Positions 1-13,112 of a DNA stretch of 64,000 bases are shown here, one piece after another. Below the pieces are notes generated by a model, which worked only from the letters and a program-made list of their open reading frames with translations, ran no database searches and had not been told where the DNA came from. The position numbers and the translations under genes were made by a program. The first letter of the stretch is position 1, and each line of letters begins with the position of its first letter. Location: contig NC_090177.1 in the NCBI RefSeq assembly GCF_024679245.1, positions 43,614,518-43,678,517 on the forward strand, in the 5' to 3' direction. This DNA is from Pseudorasbora parva (Eukaryota; Chordata; Actinopteri; Cypriniformes; Gobionidae).

Positions 1-315
1 TGGTTTCTAATGCAGTGCATTTAAGTTGCTGTGAACGAAAGTACGTGTTTTTGCATTGCATTGAATACGGAAAAACTTGTGCAGTAAGATTAGTTATTCT
101 GCATTGCATTGCATGCACAAAAAAACTAGCGCAAAGAGGAGATTATTACTTTTTTGCATTGCGTTGCATAAAAAAATCGCTTTGCAGAGACAGTGCCTTT
201 GCATTGCATAGATCTCGTGCAATGAAGATATTAGCAATAACAAGATTGCATTGAATACGCAAAAACTTTTGCAATGAGATTAGTCCTTCAGCATTGCATT
301 GCATACAAAAATTAT
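1..315 (+). repeat. Family A satellite, terminal unit of a left array
   Basis: This is the right-hand end of an A array cut by the window edge. It shows GCATTGCATT cores every ~45-55 bp, separated by short AT-rich spacers ending in TGCAAT. It is a diverged edge variant rather than a standard unit: it carries CTAGCGCAAAGAGGAG (about 126-141) and TAGCAATAACAAGAT (about 231-245), which recur at the right ends of the two other A arrays (around 35470-35600 and 50310-50410) but not in array interiors. No coding content is supported; the open frames here come from the stop-poor pentamer. Confidence 0.9.
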
Positions 316-375
316 TTTTCACAAAAAGTCATCCTTAAACTCCTAATGAAACATTAGGAGTCTATTGGTATGCAT
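290..375 (+). other. A-to-B junction, copy 1
   Basis: The last GCATTGCATTGCAT is followed by ACAAAAATTATTTTTCACA, then AGTCATCCTTAAACTCC, and then the first B module (TATGCATAGAAA). The same order occurs at about 35655-35735 and 50455-50545, so this edge is inherited and not an independent array boundary. Confidence 0.88.
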
Positions 376-3300
376 AGAAAATTCAAGTTCATAGGATACA
401 CCAGGGTCAGATTTTTTTTTCTTCAAAAAAAGTCATCCTTCAACTACTGATGGAATCTATTCGTTACAGGACTCTTGGAAATATATATATCTGTAAATAG
501 AAAGTTCAAGTTCAAATGCTTCTGCTAAAAAAATAAGTTCAAAATGTCATTCTTGAACTACGTATGAAACAACAGAATGAGTCTATTGGGTATGCATAGA
601 AAGTTCAATTTCAAAGAATCCAGGGTCAGAATTTTTATTTTTCTAAAAATTATCCTTCAACTACTGATGAAACTGCAGAAGGATACTATTCATAATATAG
701 AAAGATCAAGTTCAAAGACTCTGGTAAAAAATAAGTTCAAAATTTCACCCTTGAAGCACTGAGGAATCTATTACTATGTATAGAAAGTTCAAGTTCATCG
801 GATCCATGGTCAGAATTTTTTTTTTTTAAACTCACCCTTCAACTACTGATGAAACTACATAATGATTGTATTCATATATAGAAAGTTTAAATTCAAATAC
901 TCTTTGCAGTTCAAATTCAAATTAAGGAATCTATTTGTATGAATAGAAAGTTCAAGTTCATAGACTCTTTGGAAACTAATAAGTTCAAAGCTCATCCTTG
1001 AACTACTGATGAAATATAAGGAGTCTATTGTTGATATATAGAAAGTTCACGTTCATAGGATCCAGGGTCAGAATTTTTTTTCTTCAAAAAAAGTGAACCT
1101 TCAACTACTGATGGAATCTATTCGTTACAGGATTCTATACGTATATTAGAAAGTTCAGGTTCAACTACTCTTATGCAAAAATAAGTTCAAAAGTTCATTC
1201 TTGAACTACAGAATCTATTAGTATATATAGAAAGGTCAAGTTCAAAGACTCTGGTAAAAAAATAAGTTCAAAATTTGATTCTTGAACTACGTATGAAACA
1301 ACAGAATGAGTCTACTGGTATGCAGATAAAGTTCAAGTTCACAGAATCCAGGCTCAAATGTTTTTTTCTTCAAAAAAAGTGAACCTTCAACTACTGATGA
1401 AAATACAGAAGGATTCTCTTCATATATAGAACGTTCAAGTTCAAATACTCTTAGGCAAAAATAAGTTGAAAAGTTAATCCTTGAACTACTTATGAAACAA
1501 CAGAAGGAATCTATTTGTATGAATAGAAAGGTCAAGTTTATAGAATCAAGGGTCAGAATGTTTTTTTCAAAATAATCCTTAATCATCCTTAAATTCCTGG
1601 CGAAATATTATGAGTCTATTGTTATGCATAGAAAGCTCAAGTTCATAGACTCTTTGGAAACAACTAAGTTCAAAGCTCATCCTTGAACTACTGATGAAAT
1701 ATAAGGAGTCTATTGTTTATGTAGAGAAAGTTCAAGTTCATAGGATCCAGGGTCAGATTTTTTTTTCTTCAAAAAAAGTGAACCTTCAACTACTGATGGA
1801 ATCTGTTCGTTACAGGACTCTATACGTATATAGAAAGTTCAAGTTCAAATACTCTTATGCAAAAAAATAAGTTAAAAAGTTCATCCTTGAACTACAGAAT
1901 CTATTAGTATATATAGAAAGTTCAAGTTCAAAGACTCTGATAAAAAATAAATTCAAAACTTCATTCTTAAACTACGTATGAAACAACAGAAGAAGTCTAT
2001 TGGTATGCATAGAAAGTTCAAGTTCATAGACTCTTTGGAAACAAATAAGTTCAAAAGTTCATCCTTGAACTACAAAATCAATTAGTATATATAGAAAGTT
2101 AAAGTTCAAAGACTCTGGTAAAAATAAATTCAAAACTTCATTCTTAAACTACGTATGAAACAACAGAATGAGTCTATTGGTATGCATAGAAAGTTCAAGT
2201 TCACAGAATCCAGGCTCAGATGTTTTTTTTCTTCAAAAAATCATGTGTGAACTTCTGAAAAAAACACCATAAAGCCATAAGTGAGTTTATACATTTAAAG
2301 TTCAAACACTCCTTGGCCATAAAATGTATTCAAAATGTCACACTGGAACTACTTATGAATCTATTACTATGCTTTGCACCGTCTCCTTTATTTTTCTAAA
2401 AAAGTCATCCTTCAACTACTGATGAAACTACAGAAGGATACTATTCAAAGTTCAAGTTCATAGGATCCAGGGTCAGAATTTTTATTTTTCTAAAAATCAT
2501 CCTTCAACTACTCATGAAACTACAGAAGGATACTATTCATATATAGAAAGTTCAAGTTCAAAAACTCTGGTAAAAAATAAGTTCAAAATTTCACCCTTGA
2601 AACACTGAGGAATCTTTTACTATGTATAGAAAGTTCAAGTTCATAGGATCCATGGTCAGAATTTTTTTTTTTTTTAAACTCACCCTTCAACTACTGATGA
2701 AAGTACAGAATGATTCTATTCATATATAGAACGTTTAAATTCAAATACTCTTTGCAGTTCAAATTCAACAGAAGGAATCTATTTGTATGAATAGAAAGTT
2801 CAAGTTCATAATCTCTTTGGAAACTAATAAGTTCAAAGCTCATCCTTGAACTACTGATGAAATATAAGGAGTGTATTGTTTATGTATAGAAAGTTCAAGT
2901 TCATAGGATCCAGGGTCAAAAAAAAATTTCTTCAAAAAAAGTGAACCTTCAACTACTGATGGAATCTGTTCGTTACAGGACTCTATACGTTTATAGAAAG
3001 TTCAATTTCAAATACTCTTATGCAAAAAAATAAGTTCAAAAGATCATCCTTGAACTACAGAATCTATTAGTATATATAGAAAGTTCAAGTTCAAAGACTC
3101 TGATAAAAAATAAATTCAAAACATCATTCTTAAACTACGTATGAAACAACAGAAGAAGTCTATTGGTATGCATAGAAAGTTCAAGTTCATAGACTCTTTG
3201 GAAACAAATAAGTTCAAAAGTTCATCCTTGAACTACAGAATCAATTAGTATATATAGAAAGTTAAAGTTCAAAGACTCTGGTAAAAAAATAAGTTCAAAA

Positions 3301-3893
3301 TTTCATTCTTGAACTACGTATGAAGCAAAAGAATGAGTCTATTAGTAAGCATATAAAGTTCAAGTTCACAGAATCCAGACTCAAATGTTTTTTTCTTCAA
3401 AAAAAGTGAACCTTCAACTACTGATGGAATTTATTCGTTACAGGATTCTATACGTATATAGAAAGTTCTGGTTCAACTACTCTTATGCAATAATAAGTTC
3501 AAAATTTCATCCTTGATCTACAGAATCTATTAGTATATATAGAAAGTTCAAGTTCAAAGACTCTGGTAAAAAAAATAAGTTCAAAATTTCATTCTTGAAC
3601 TACGTATGAAACAACAGAATGAGTCTATTGGTATGCACAGAAAGTTCAAGTTCACAGAATCCAGGCTCAAATGTTTTTTCCCTTTAAAAATCATGTGTGA
3701 ACTCCTTGGCCATAAAATGTATTCAAAATGTCACACTGGAACTTCTGATGAATCTATTACTATGTATAGAAAGTTCAAGTTCAAAGGATCCATGGTCAGA
3801 ATTTTTTTTTTTTTTTTAAACTCACACTTCAACTACTGATGAAACTACAGAATGATTCTATATAGAAAGTTTAAATTCAAATACACTTTGCAA
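330..3893 (+). repeat. Family B satellite array, first segment
   Basis: Modules of about 80-180 bp begin with AGAAAGTTCAAGTTCA and continue through an AT-rich part, a second AAGTTCAAA, then CATCCTTGAACTAC and TCTATT. Several module types recur: one with GGATCCAGGGTCAGA and a long T tract, one with AAATACTCTTATGC, one with AAAGACTCTGGTAAAA, one with TAGACTCTTTGGAAAC, and a long one with CACCATAAAGCCATA. A block at about 600-900 is repeated at about 2470-2770 (offset ~1848), including GTTTAAATTCAAATACTC, and a partial third copy lies at the edge of the C array. Modules are more diverged here than in the right-hand B array. No gene is visible. Confidence 0.9.
1640..3283 (+). repeat. ~1.16-kb duplication within B
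   Basis: The stretch at about 1640-2120 is repeated at about 2803-3283 with an offset of 1163-1164 bp. Anchors are GTTTATGTA at 1714 and 2878, and AGAAGTCTAT at 1991 and 3154. The copies differ by scattered substitutions, so this duplication is older than those in the right-hand B array. Confidence 0.75.
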
Positions 3894-4427
3894 AAATAGA
3901 TGATTTTTTGAAAATTGGACAGTGTTTGTATTCAGTTAGATTTTGGGGCAAGTTTTACTGTACTTTTCTCCAAAACTATACATTAAAATGACTTGTAAAT
4001 AAATACAGTAACAGTCAGGGTCACTTTGAACAAATATCAAATGACAGAATGAGCAAACCTATAAAGGAAAGATTTTTATGATTTTTGACAATTGGGTTGT
4101 AAGTGCTTGAATGATTAATTGTGGGGCAAGTTTGACTGTTATTTCTCCAAAACTATACAGTAAAATGACTTGTAAATAAATACAGTAATAGTCATTGTCA
4201 CTTTGAACAAATATCTAATGACAGAATGAGCAAACCTATAAAAGAAACATTTTTATCATTTTTTTGAAAATTGGACAGTGTTTGAATTCAATTAGATTTT
4301 GGGGCAAGTTTGACTGTACTTTTCTCCAAAACTATACAGTAAAATGACTTGTACATAAATACAATAATAGTCAGGGTCACCTTGAACAAATATCAAATGA
4401 CAGAATGAGCAAACCTATAAAAGAAAG

Positions 4428-7043
4428 ATTTTTATAAATTTTGACAATTGGGCTGTAAGTGCTTGAATGATGAATTTTGGGGAAATTTTACTGTACTTTT
4501 CTCCAAATTTTTACAGTAAAGTGACTTGTAAAGAAATACGGTAATAATCAGGGTCACTCTGAACAAATTTCAAATGATGGAATGAGCAGAGCTATAAAGG
4601 AAATATTTTTATGATTTTTTTGAAAATTGGACAGTGTTTGAATACACTTTGATTTTTGGGCAAGTTTGACTGTACTTTTCTCCAAAACTATACAGTACAA
4701 TGACTTGTACATAAATACAGTAATAGTCAGGGTCACTCTGAACAAATATCAAATGACAGAATGAGCAAACCTATAAAGGAAAGATTTTTATGAATTTTGA
4801 CAATTGGGCTGTAAGTGCTTGAATGATGAATTTGGGGCAAGTTTGACTGTACTTTTCTCCAAAACTATACAGTAGAATGACTTGTAAATAAATACAGTAA
4901 TATTCATGGTCACTTTGAACAAATATCTAATGACAGAATGAGCAAACCTATAAAAGAAATATTTTTGTGATTTTGTCGAAAATTGGACAGTGTTTGAATT
5001 CAACTTGATTTTTGGACAAGTTTGACTGTACTTTTCTCCAAAACTATACAGTAAAATGACTTGTACATACATACAGCATTAGTCAGGGTCACTCTGAACA
5101 AATATCAAATGACAGAATGAGCAAACCTATGAAGGAAAGATTTTTATGATTTTTTTGAAAATTGGACAGAGTTTGAATTCAATTAGATTTTTGGGCAAGT
5201 TTGACTGTACTTTTCTCCGAAACTATACAGTAAAATGACTTGTAAATAAATACAGTAATAGTCATGGTCACTTTGAACAATTATCTAATGACAGAATGAG
5301 CAAACCTATAAAAGAAATATTTTTATAATTTTTTTGAAAATTGGACAGTGTTTGAATTCAACTTGATTTTTGGGCAAGTTTGACTGTACTTATCTCCAAA
5401 ACTATACAGTAAAATGACTTGTACATAAATACAATAATAGTCAGGGTCACTCTGAACAAATTTCAAATGACGGAATAGCAAACATATAAAGTAAATATTT
5501 CAATAATATTTTTGAAAATTGGACAGTGTTTGAATTCACTTTGATTTTGGGGCAAGTTTGACTGTACTTTTCTCCAAAATTATACAGTAAAATTACTTGT
5601 AAATAAATACAGTAATAGTCAGGGTCACTCTGAACAAATTTCAAATGACGGAATGTGCAAACCTATAAAGGAAATATTTTTATGAATTTTGACAATTGGG
5701 CTGTAAGTGCTTGAATGATGAATTTTGGGGCAAATTTGACTGTACTGAAAGATTTTTATGATTTTTTTGAAAATTTGACAGTGTTTGAATTCACTTTGAT
5801 TTTTGGGCAAGTTTGACTGTACTTTTCTCCAAAACTACACGGTAAAATGACTTGTAAATAAATACAGTAATAGTCAGGGTCACTTTGAACAAATATCAAA
5901 TGACAGAATGAGCAAACCTATAAAAGAAAGATTTTTATAAATTTTGACAATTGGGCTGTAAGTGCTTGAATGATGAATTTTGGGGAAATTTTACTGTACT
6001 TTTCTCCAAATTTTTACAGTAAAGTGACTTGTAAAGAAATACGGTAATAATCAGGGTCACTCTGAACAAATTTCAAATGATGGAATGAGCAGAGCTATAA
6101 AGGAAATATTTTTATGATTTTTTTGAAAATTTGACAGTGTTTGAATACACTTTGATTTTTGGGCAAGTTTGACTGTACTTTTCTCCAAAACTATACAGTG
6201 CAATGACTTGTACATAAATACAGTAATAGTCAGGGTCACTCTGAACAAATATCAAATGACAGAATGAGCAAACCTATAAAGGAAAGATTTTTATGAATTT
6301 TGACAATTGGGCTGTAAGTGCTTGAATGATGAATTTGGGGCAAGTTTGACTGTACTTTTCTCCAAAACTATACAGTAGAATGACTTGTAAATAAATACAG
6401 TAATATTCATGGTCACTTTGAACAAATATCTAATGACAGAATGAGCAAACCTATAAAAGAAATATTTTTGTGATTTTTTTGAAAATTGGACAGTGTTTGA
6501 ATTCAACTTGATTTTTGGACAAGTTTGACTGTACTTTTCTCCAAAACTATACAGTAAAATGACTTGTACATACATACAGCATTAGTCAGGGTCACTCTGA
6601 ACAAATATCAAATGACAGAATGAGTAAACCTATGAAGGAAAGATTTTTATGATTTTTTTGAAAATTGGACAGAGTTTGAATTCAATTATATTTTTGGGCA
6701 AGTTTGACTGTACTTTTCTCCGAAACTATACAGTAAAATGACTTGTAAATAAATACAGTAATAGTCATGGTCACTTTGAACAATTATCTAATGACAGAAT
6801 GAGCAAACCTATAAAAGAAATATTTTTATAAATTTTTTGAAAATTGGACAGTGTTTGAATTCAACTTGATTTTTGGGCAAGTTTGACTGTACTTATCTCC
6901 AAAACTATACAGTAAAATGACTTGTACATAAATACAATAATAGTCAGGGTCACTCTGAACAAATTTCAAATGACGGAATAGCAAACATATAAAGTAAATA
7001 TTTCAATAATTTTTTTGAAAATTGGACAGTGTTTGAATTCACT
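4428..7043 (+). repeat. 1503-bp duplication in C (two copies)
   Basis: About 4428-5540 is repeated at about 5931-7043 with a constant offset of 1503 bp, including private variants such as a run of T in CCAAATTTTTACAG and CAGAGCTATAAAGG. 1503 is nine 178-bp monomers minus about 99 bp, which matches the truncated monomer near 5747 lying between the two copies. Confidence 0.85.
5688..5765 (+). repeat. Internally deleted C monomer
   Basis: A type 2 monomer runs normally to TTTGACTGTACT (about 5736-5747) and then jumps directly to GAAAGATTTTTATG, losing about 100 bp of the canonical unit. No equivalent scar was seen elsewhere, so it is a private deletion that marks the spacer between the two 1503-bp copies. 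Confidence 0.75.
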
Positions 7044-10000
7044 TTGATTTTTGGGCAAGTTTGACTGTACTTTTCTCCAAAACTATACAGTACAATGACT
7101 TGTACATAAATACAGTAATAGTCAGGGTCACTCTGAACAAATATCAAATGACAGAATGAGCAAACCTATAAAGGAAAGATTTTTATGAATTTTGACAATT
7201 GGGCTGTAAGTGCTTGAATGATGAATTTGGGGGAAGTTTGACTGTACTTTTCTCCAAAACTATACAGTAAAATGACTTGTAAATAAATACAGTAATATTC
7301 ATGGTCACTTTGAACAAATATCTAATGACAGAATGAGCAAACCTATAAAATAAATATTTTTGTGATTTTTTTGAAAAATGGACAGTGTTTGAATTCAACT
7401 TGATTTTTGGGCAAGTTTGACTGTACTTTTCTCCAAAACTATACAGTAAAATGACTTGTACATAAATACAATAATAGTCAGGGTCACTCTGAACAAATTT
7501 CAAATGATGGAATGAGCAGAGCTATAAAGGAAATATTTCAATGATTTTTTTGAAAATTGGACAGTGTTTGAATTCACTTTGATTTTTGGGCAAGTTTGAC
7601 TGTACTTTTCTCATAAACTATACAGTACAATGACTTGTACATAAATACAGTAATAGTCAGGGTCACTCTGAACAAAAATCAAATGACAGAATGAGCAAAC
7701 CTATAAAGGAAAGATTTTTTTGAATTTTGACAATTGGGCTGTAAGTGCTTGAATGATGAATTTGGGGCAAGTTTGACTGTACTTTTCTACAAAACTATAC
7801 AGTAAAATGACTTGTAAATAAATACAGTAATATTCATGGTCATTTTAAAAAATTATCTAATGACAGAATGAGCAAACCTATAAAATAAATATTTTTGTGA
7901 TTTTTTTGAAAAATGGACAGTGTTTGAATTCAACTTGATTTTTGGGCAAGTTTGACTGTACTTTTCTCCAAAACTATACAGTAAAATGACTTGTAAATAA
8001 ATACAGTAATAGTCAGGGTTACTCTGAACAAATTTCAAATGACGGAATGAGCAATCCTATAAAGGAAATATTTTTTTGAAAATTGGACAGTGTTTGAATT
8101 CAACTTGATTTTTGGACAAGTTTGACTGTACTTTTCTCCAAAACTATACAGTAAAATGACTTGTACATACATACAGCAATAGTCAGGGTCACTCTGAACA
8201 AATATCAAATGACAGAATGAGCAAACCTATGAAGGAAAGATTTTTATGATTTTTTTGAAAATTGGACAGAGTTTGAATTCAATTAGATTTTTGGGCAAGT
8301 TTGACTGTACTTTTCTCCAAAACTATACAGTAAAATGACTTGTAAATAAATACAGTAATAGTCATGGTCACTCTGAACAAATATCAAATGATGGAATGAG
8401 CAAACATATAAAGTAAATATTTTTATGATATTCAATTAGATTTTTGGGGCAAGTTTGACTGTACTTTTCTCCAAAACTATACAGTACAATGACTTGTACA
8501 TAAATACAGTAATAGTCAGGGTCACTCTGAACAAATATCAAATGACAGAATGAGCAAACCTATAAAGGAAAGATTTTTATGAATTTTGACAATTGGGCTG
8601 TAAGTGCTTGAATGATGAATTTGGGGCAAGTTTGACTGTACTTTTCTCCAAAACTATACAGTAAAATGACTTGTAAATAAATACAGTAATAGTCAGGGTC
8701 ACTTTGACCAAATATCAAATGACAGAATGAGCAAACCAATAAAGGAAAGATTTTTATACATTTTGACAATTGGGCTGTAAGTGCTTGAATGATGAATTTT
8801 GGGGAAATTTTACTGTACTTTTCTCCAAAACTTTACAGTAAAATGACTTGTAAAGAAATACAGTAATAGTCAGGGTCACTCTGAACAAATTTCAAATGAT
8901 GGAATGAGCAAAGCTATAAAGGAAATATTTTATGATTTTTTTGAAAATTGGACAGTGTTTGAATTCACTTTGATTTTTGGGCAAGTTTGACTGTACTTTT
9001 CTCCAAAACTATATAGTAAAATGACTTGTAAATAAATACAGTAACAGTCAGGGTCACTTTGAACGAATATCAAATGATAGAATGAGCAAGCCTATATAGG
9101 AAATATTTTTAGGATTTTTTTGAAAATTTGAGTGTTTGAATTCACTTTGATTTGTGGGCAAGTTTAACTGTACTTTTCTCCAAAACTATACAGTAAATAA
9201 ATACAGTAATAGTCAGGGTCACTCTGAACAAATTTAAAATGACGGAATGAGGAAACCTATAAAGGAAATATTTTTATGATTTTTTGAAAATTGGACAGTG
9301 TTTGAATTCAATGAGATTTTTGGGAAGTTTGACTGTACTTTTCTCCAAAACTATACAGTAAAATGACTTGTACATAAATACAGTAATAGTCAGGGTCACT
9401 CTGAACAAATATCAAATTACAGAATTAGCAAAGCTATACAGGAAAGAGATTTTTATAATTTTTTGAAAATTGGACAGTGTTTGAATTCACTTTGATTTTT
9501 GGGCAAGTTTGACTGTACTTTTCTCCAAAACTATACAGTAAAATGACTTGTAAATAAATACAGTAATAGACATGGTCACTTTGAACAATTATCTAATGAC
9601 AGAATGAGCAAACCTATAAAATAAATATTTTTATGATTTTTTGAAAATTGGACAGTGTTTGAATTCAATTAGGTTTTTGGGCAAGTTTTACTGTACTTTT
9701 CTCCAAACTTATACAGTAAAATGACTTGTAAATAAATACAGTAATAGTCAGGATTACTTAGAACAAATATAAATTGACAGAATGAGCAAACTTATAAAGA
9801 AAAGATTTTTATGAATTTTGACAATTGGGCTGTAAGTGCTTGAATGATGAATTTTGGGGAAAATTTGACTGTACTTTTCTCCAAAACTATACAGTAAAAT
9901 GACTTGTAAAGATATACAGTAATAGTCAGAATCACTCTGAACAAATTTCAAATGACGGAATGAGCAAACCTATAAAGGGAATATTATTGTGATTTTTTTG

Positions 10001-11378
10001 AAAATTGGACAGTGTTTGAATTCAATGAGATTTTTGGGAAGTTTGACTGTACTTTTCTCTAAAACTATACAGTAAATGACTTGTAAATGAATACAGTATT
10101 AGTCATGGTCACTTTGAACAATTATCTAATGACAGAATGAGCAAACCTATAAAATAAATATTTTTATGATTTTTTGAAAATTGGAGTGTTTGTATTCAAT
10201 GAGATTTTTGGGCAAGTTTGACTGTACTTTTCTCCAAAACTATACAGTAAAATGACTTGTAAAGATATACAGTAATATTCATGGTCACTTTGAACAAATA
10301 TCTAATGACAGAATGAGCAAACCTATAAAAGAAATATTTTTGTGATTTTTTTGAAAATTGGACAGTGTTTGAATTCAACTTGATTTTTGGACAAGTTTGA
10401 CTGTACTTTTCTCCAAAACTATACAGTAAAATGACTTGTACATACATACAGCATTAGTCAGGGTCACTCTGAACAAATATCAAATGACAGAATGAGCAAA
10501 CCTATGAAGGAAAGATTTTTATGATTTTTTTGAAAATTGGACAGAGTTTGAATTCAATTAGATATTTGGGCAAGTTTGACTGTACTTTTCTCCGAAACTA
10601 TACAGTAAAATGACTTGTAAATAAATACAGTAATAGTCATGGTCACTTTGAACAATTATCTAATGACAGAATGAGCAAACCTATAAAAGTAATATTTTTA
10701 TAAATTTTTTGAAAATTGGACAGTGTTTGAATTCAACTTGATTTTTGGGCAAGTTTGACTGTACTTATCTCCAAAACTATACAGTAAAATGACTTGTACA
10801 TAAATACAATAATAGTCAGGGTCACTCTGAACAAATTTCAAATGACGGAATAGCAAACATATAAAGTAAATATTTCAATAATTTTTTTGAAAATTGGACA
10901 GTGTTTGAATTCACTTTGATTTTTGGGCAAGTTTGACTGTACTTTTCTCCAAAACTATACAGTACAATGACTTGTACATAAATACAGTAACAGTCAGGGT
11001 CACTCTGAACAAATATCAAATGACAGAATGAGCAAACCTAGAACAAAGGAAAGATTTTTATGAATTTTGACAATTGGGCTGTAAGTGCTTGAATGATGAA
11101 TTTGGGGGAAGTTTGACTGTACTTTTCTCCAAAACTATACAGTAAAATGACTTGTAAATAAATACAGTAATATTCATGGTCACTTTGAACAAATATCTAA
11201 TGACAGAATGAGCAAACCTATAAAATAAATATTTTTGTGATTTTTTTGAAAAATGGACAGTGTTTGAATTCAACTTGATTTTTGGGCAAGTTTGACTGTA
11301 CTTTTCTCCAAAACTATACAGTAAAATGACTTGTAAATAAATACAGTAATAGTCAGGGTTACTCTGAACAAATTTCAA
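6400..11378 (+). repeat. ~3.87-kb offset duplication in C
   Basis: About 6400-7500 matches about 10272-11375 at an offset of 3872 bp, rising to 3875 after a 3-bp difference at about 11039 (CTAGAACAAAGG in place of CTATAAAGG). Shared private variants include the truncated GACGGAATAGCAAACATA monomer at about 6973 and 10845. This is one of several overlapping segmental copies in the left half of the array. Confidence 0.75.
8697..8709. promoter_or_regulatory. Perfect GGTCAnnnTGACC palindrome (nuclear-receptor IR3-like), copy 1
   Basis: GGTCACTTTGACC matches the consensus inverted repeat with 3-bp spacer bound by oestrogen-receptor-type nuclear receptors. Most C monomers carry the one-mismatch version GGTCACTCTGAAC or GGTCACTTTGAAC at the same place. 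The motif match is seen directly; binding or regulation is not shown, and repetition of one monomer explains its abundance. Confidence 0.3.
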
Positions 11379-13099
11379 ATGACGGAATGAGCAAACCTAT
11401 AAAGGAAATATTTTTTTGAAAATTGGACAGTGTTTGAATTCAACTTGATTTTTGGACAAGTTTGACTGTACTTTTCTCCAAAACTATACAGTAAAATGAC
11501 TTGTACATACATACAGCAATAGTCAGGGTCACTCTGAACAAATATCAAATGACAGAATGAGCAAACCTATGAAGGAAAGATTTTTATGAATTTTTTGAAA
11601 ATTGGACAGAGTTTGAATTCAATTAGATTTTTGGGCAAGTTTGACTGTACTTTTCTCCAAAACTATACAGTAAAATGACTTGTAAATAAATACAGTAATA
11701 GTCATGGTCACTTTGAACAATTATCTAATGACAGAACGAGCAAACCTATAAAAGAAATATTTTTATAAATTTTTTGAAAATTGGACAGTGTTTGAATTTA
11801 ACTTGATTTTTGGGCAAGTTTGACTGTACTTATCTCCAAAACTATACAGTAAAATGACTTGTACATAAATACAATAATAGTCAGGGTCACTCTGAACAAA
11901 TTTCAAATGATGGAATGAGCAGAGCTATAAAGGAAATATTTCAATGATTTTTTTGAAAATTGGACAGTGTTTGAATTCACTTTGATTTTTGGGCAAGTTT
12001 GACTGTACTTTTCTCATAAACTATACAGTACAATGACTTGTACATAAATACAGTAATAGTCAGGGTCACTCTGAACAAATATCAAATGACAGAATGAGCA
12101 AACCTATAAAGGAAAGATTTTTTTGAATTTTGACAATTGGGCTGTAAGTGCTTGAATGATGAATTTGGGGCAAGTTTGACTGTACTTTTCTACAAAACTA
12201 TACAGTAAAATGACTTGTAAATAAATACAGTAATATTCATGGTCACTTTGAACAAATATCTAATGACAGAATGAGCAAACCTATAAAATAAATATTTTTG
12301 TGATTTTTTTGAAAAATGGACAGTGTTTGAATTCAACTTGATTTTTGGGCAAGTTTGACTGTACTTTTCTCCAAAACTATACAGTAAAATGACTTGTAAA
12401 TAAATACAGTAATAGTCAGGGTTACTCTGAACAAATTTCAAATGACGGAATGAGCAATCCTATAAAGGAAATATTTTTTTGAAAATTGGACAGTGTTTGA
12501 ATTCAACTTGATTTTTGGACAAGTTTGACTGTACTTTTCTCCAAAACTATACAGTAAAATGACTTGTACATACATACAGCAATAGTCAGGGTCACTCTGA
12601 ACAAATATCAAATGACAGAATGAGCAAACCTATGAAGGAAAGATTTTTATGATTTTTTTGAAAATTGGACAGAGTTTGAATTCAATTAGATTTTTGGGCA
12701 AGTTTGACTGTACTTTTCTCCAAAACTATACAGTAAAATGACTTGTAAATAAATACAGTAATAGTCATGGTCACTCTGAACAAATATCAAATGATGGAAT
12801 GAGCAAACATATAAAGTAAATATTTTTATGATATTCAATTAGATTTTTGGGGCAAGTTTGACTGTACTTTTCTCCAAAACTATACAGTACAATGACTTGT
12901 ACATAAATACAGTAATAGTCAGGGTCACTCTGAACAAATATCAAATGACAGAATGAGCAAACCTATAAAGGAAAGATTTTTATGAATTTTGACAATTGGG
13001 CTGTAAGTGCTTGAATGATGAATTTGGGGCAAGTTTGACTGTACTTTTCTCCAAAACTATACAGTAAAATGACTTGTAAATAAATACAGTAATAGTCAG

Positions 13100-13112
13100 G
13101 GTCACTTTGACC
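13100..13112. promoter_or_regulatory. Perfect GGTCAnnnTGACC palindrome, copy 2
   Basis: The 4403-bp duplicate of the site at 8697, with unchanged sequence. It is present because the whole block was copied. Confidence 0.3.

Noticed and set aside
720..760. Box C/D snoRNA, from TGATGA and CTGA words in B modules
   Set aside because: The words are frequent in every module, the terminal stem is missing, and spacing between C-like and D-like words is inconsistent.
330..3893. CTGATGA followed by GAAA in B modules, resembling a hammerhead ribozyme core
   Set aside because: In the modules checked the bases between CTGATGA and GAAA do not form a stem II, and no proper stem I or III pairing around a cleavage site was found. 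Satellite-borne hammerheads exist, so a covariance-model search would be the decisive test.
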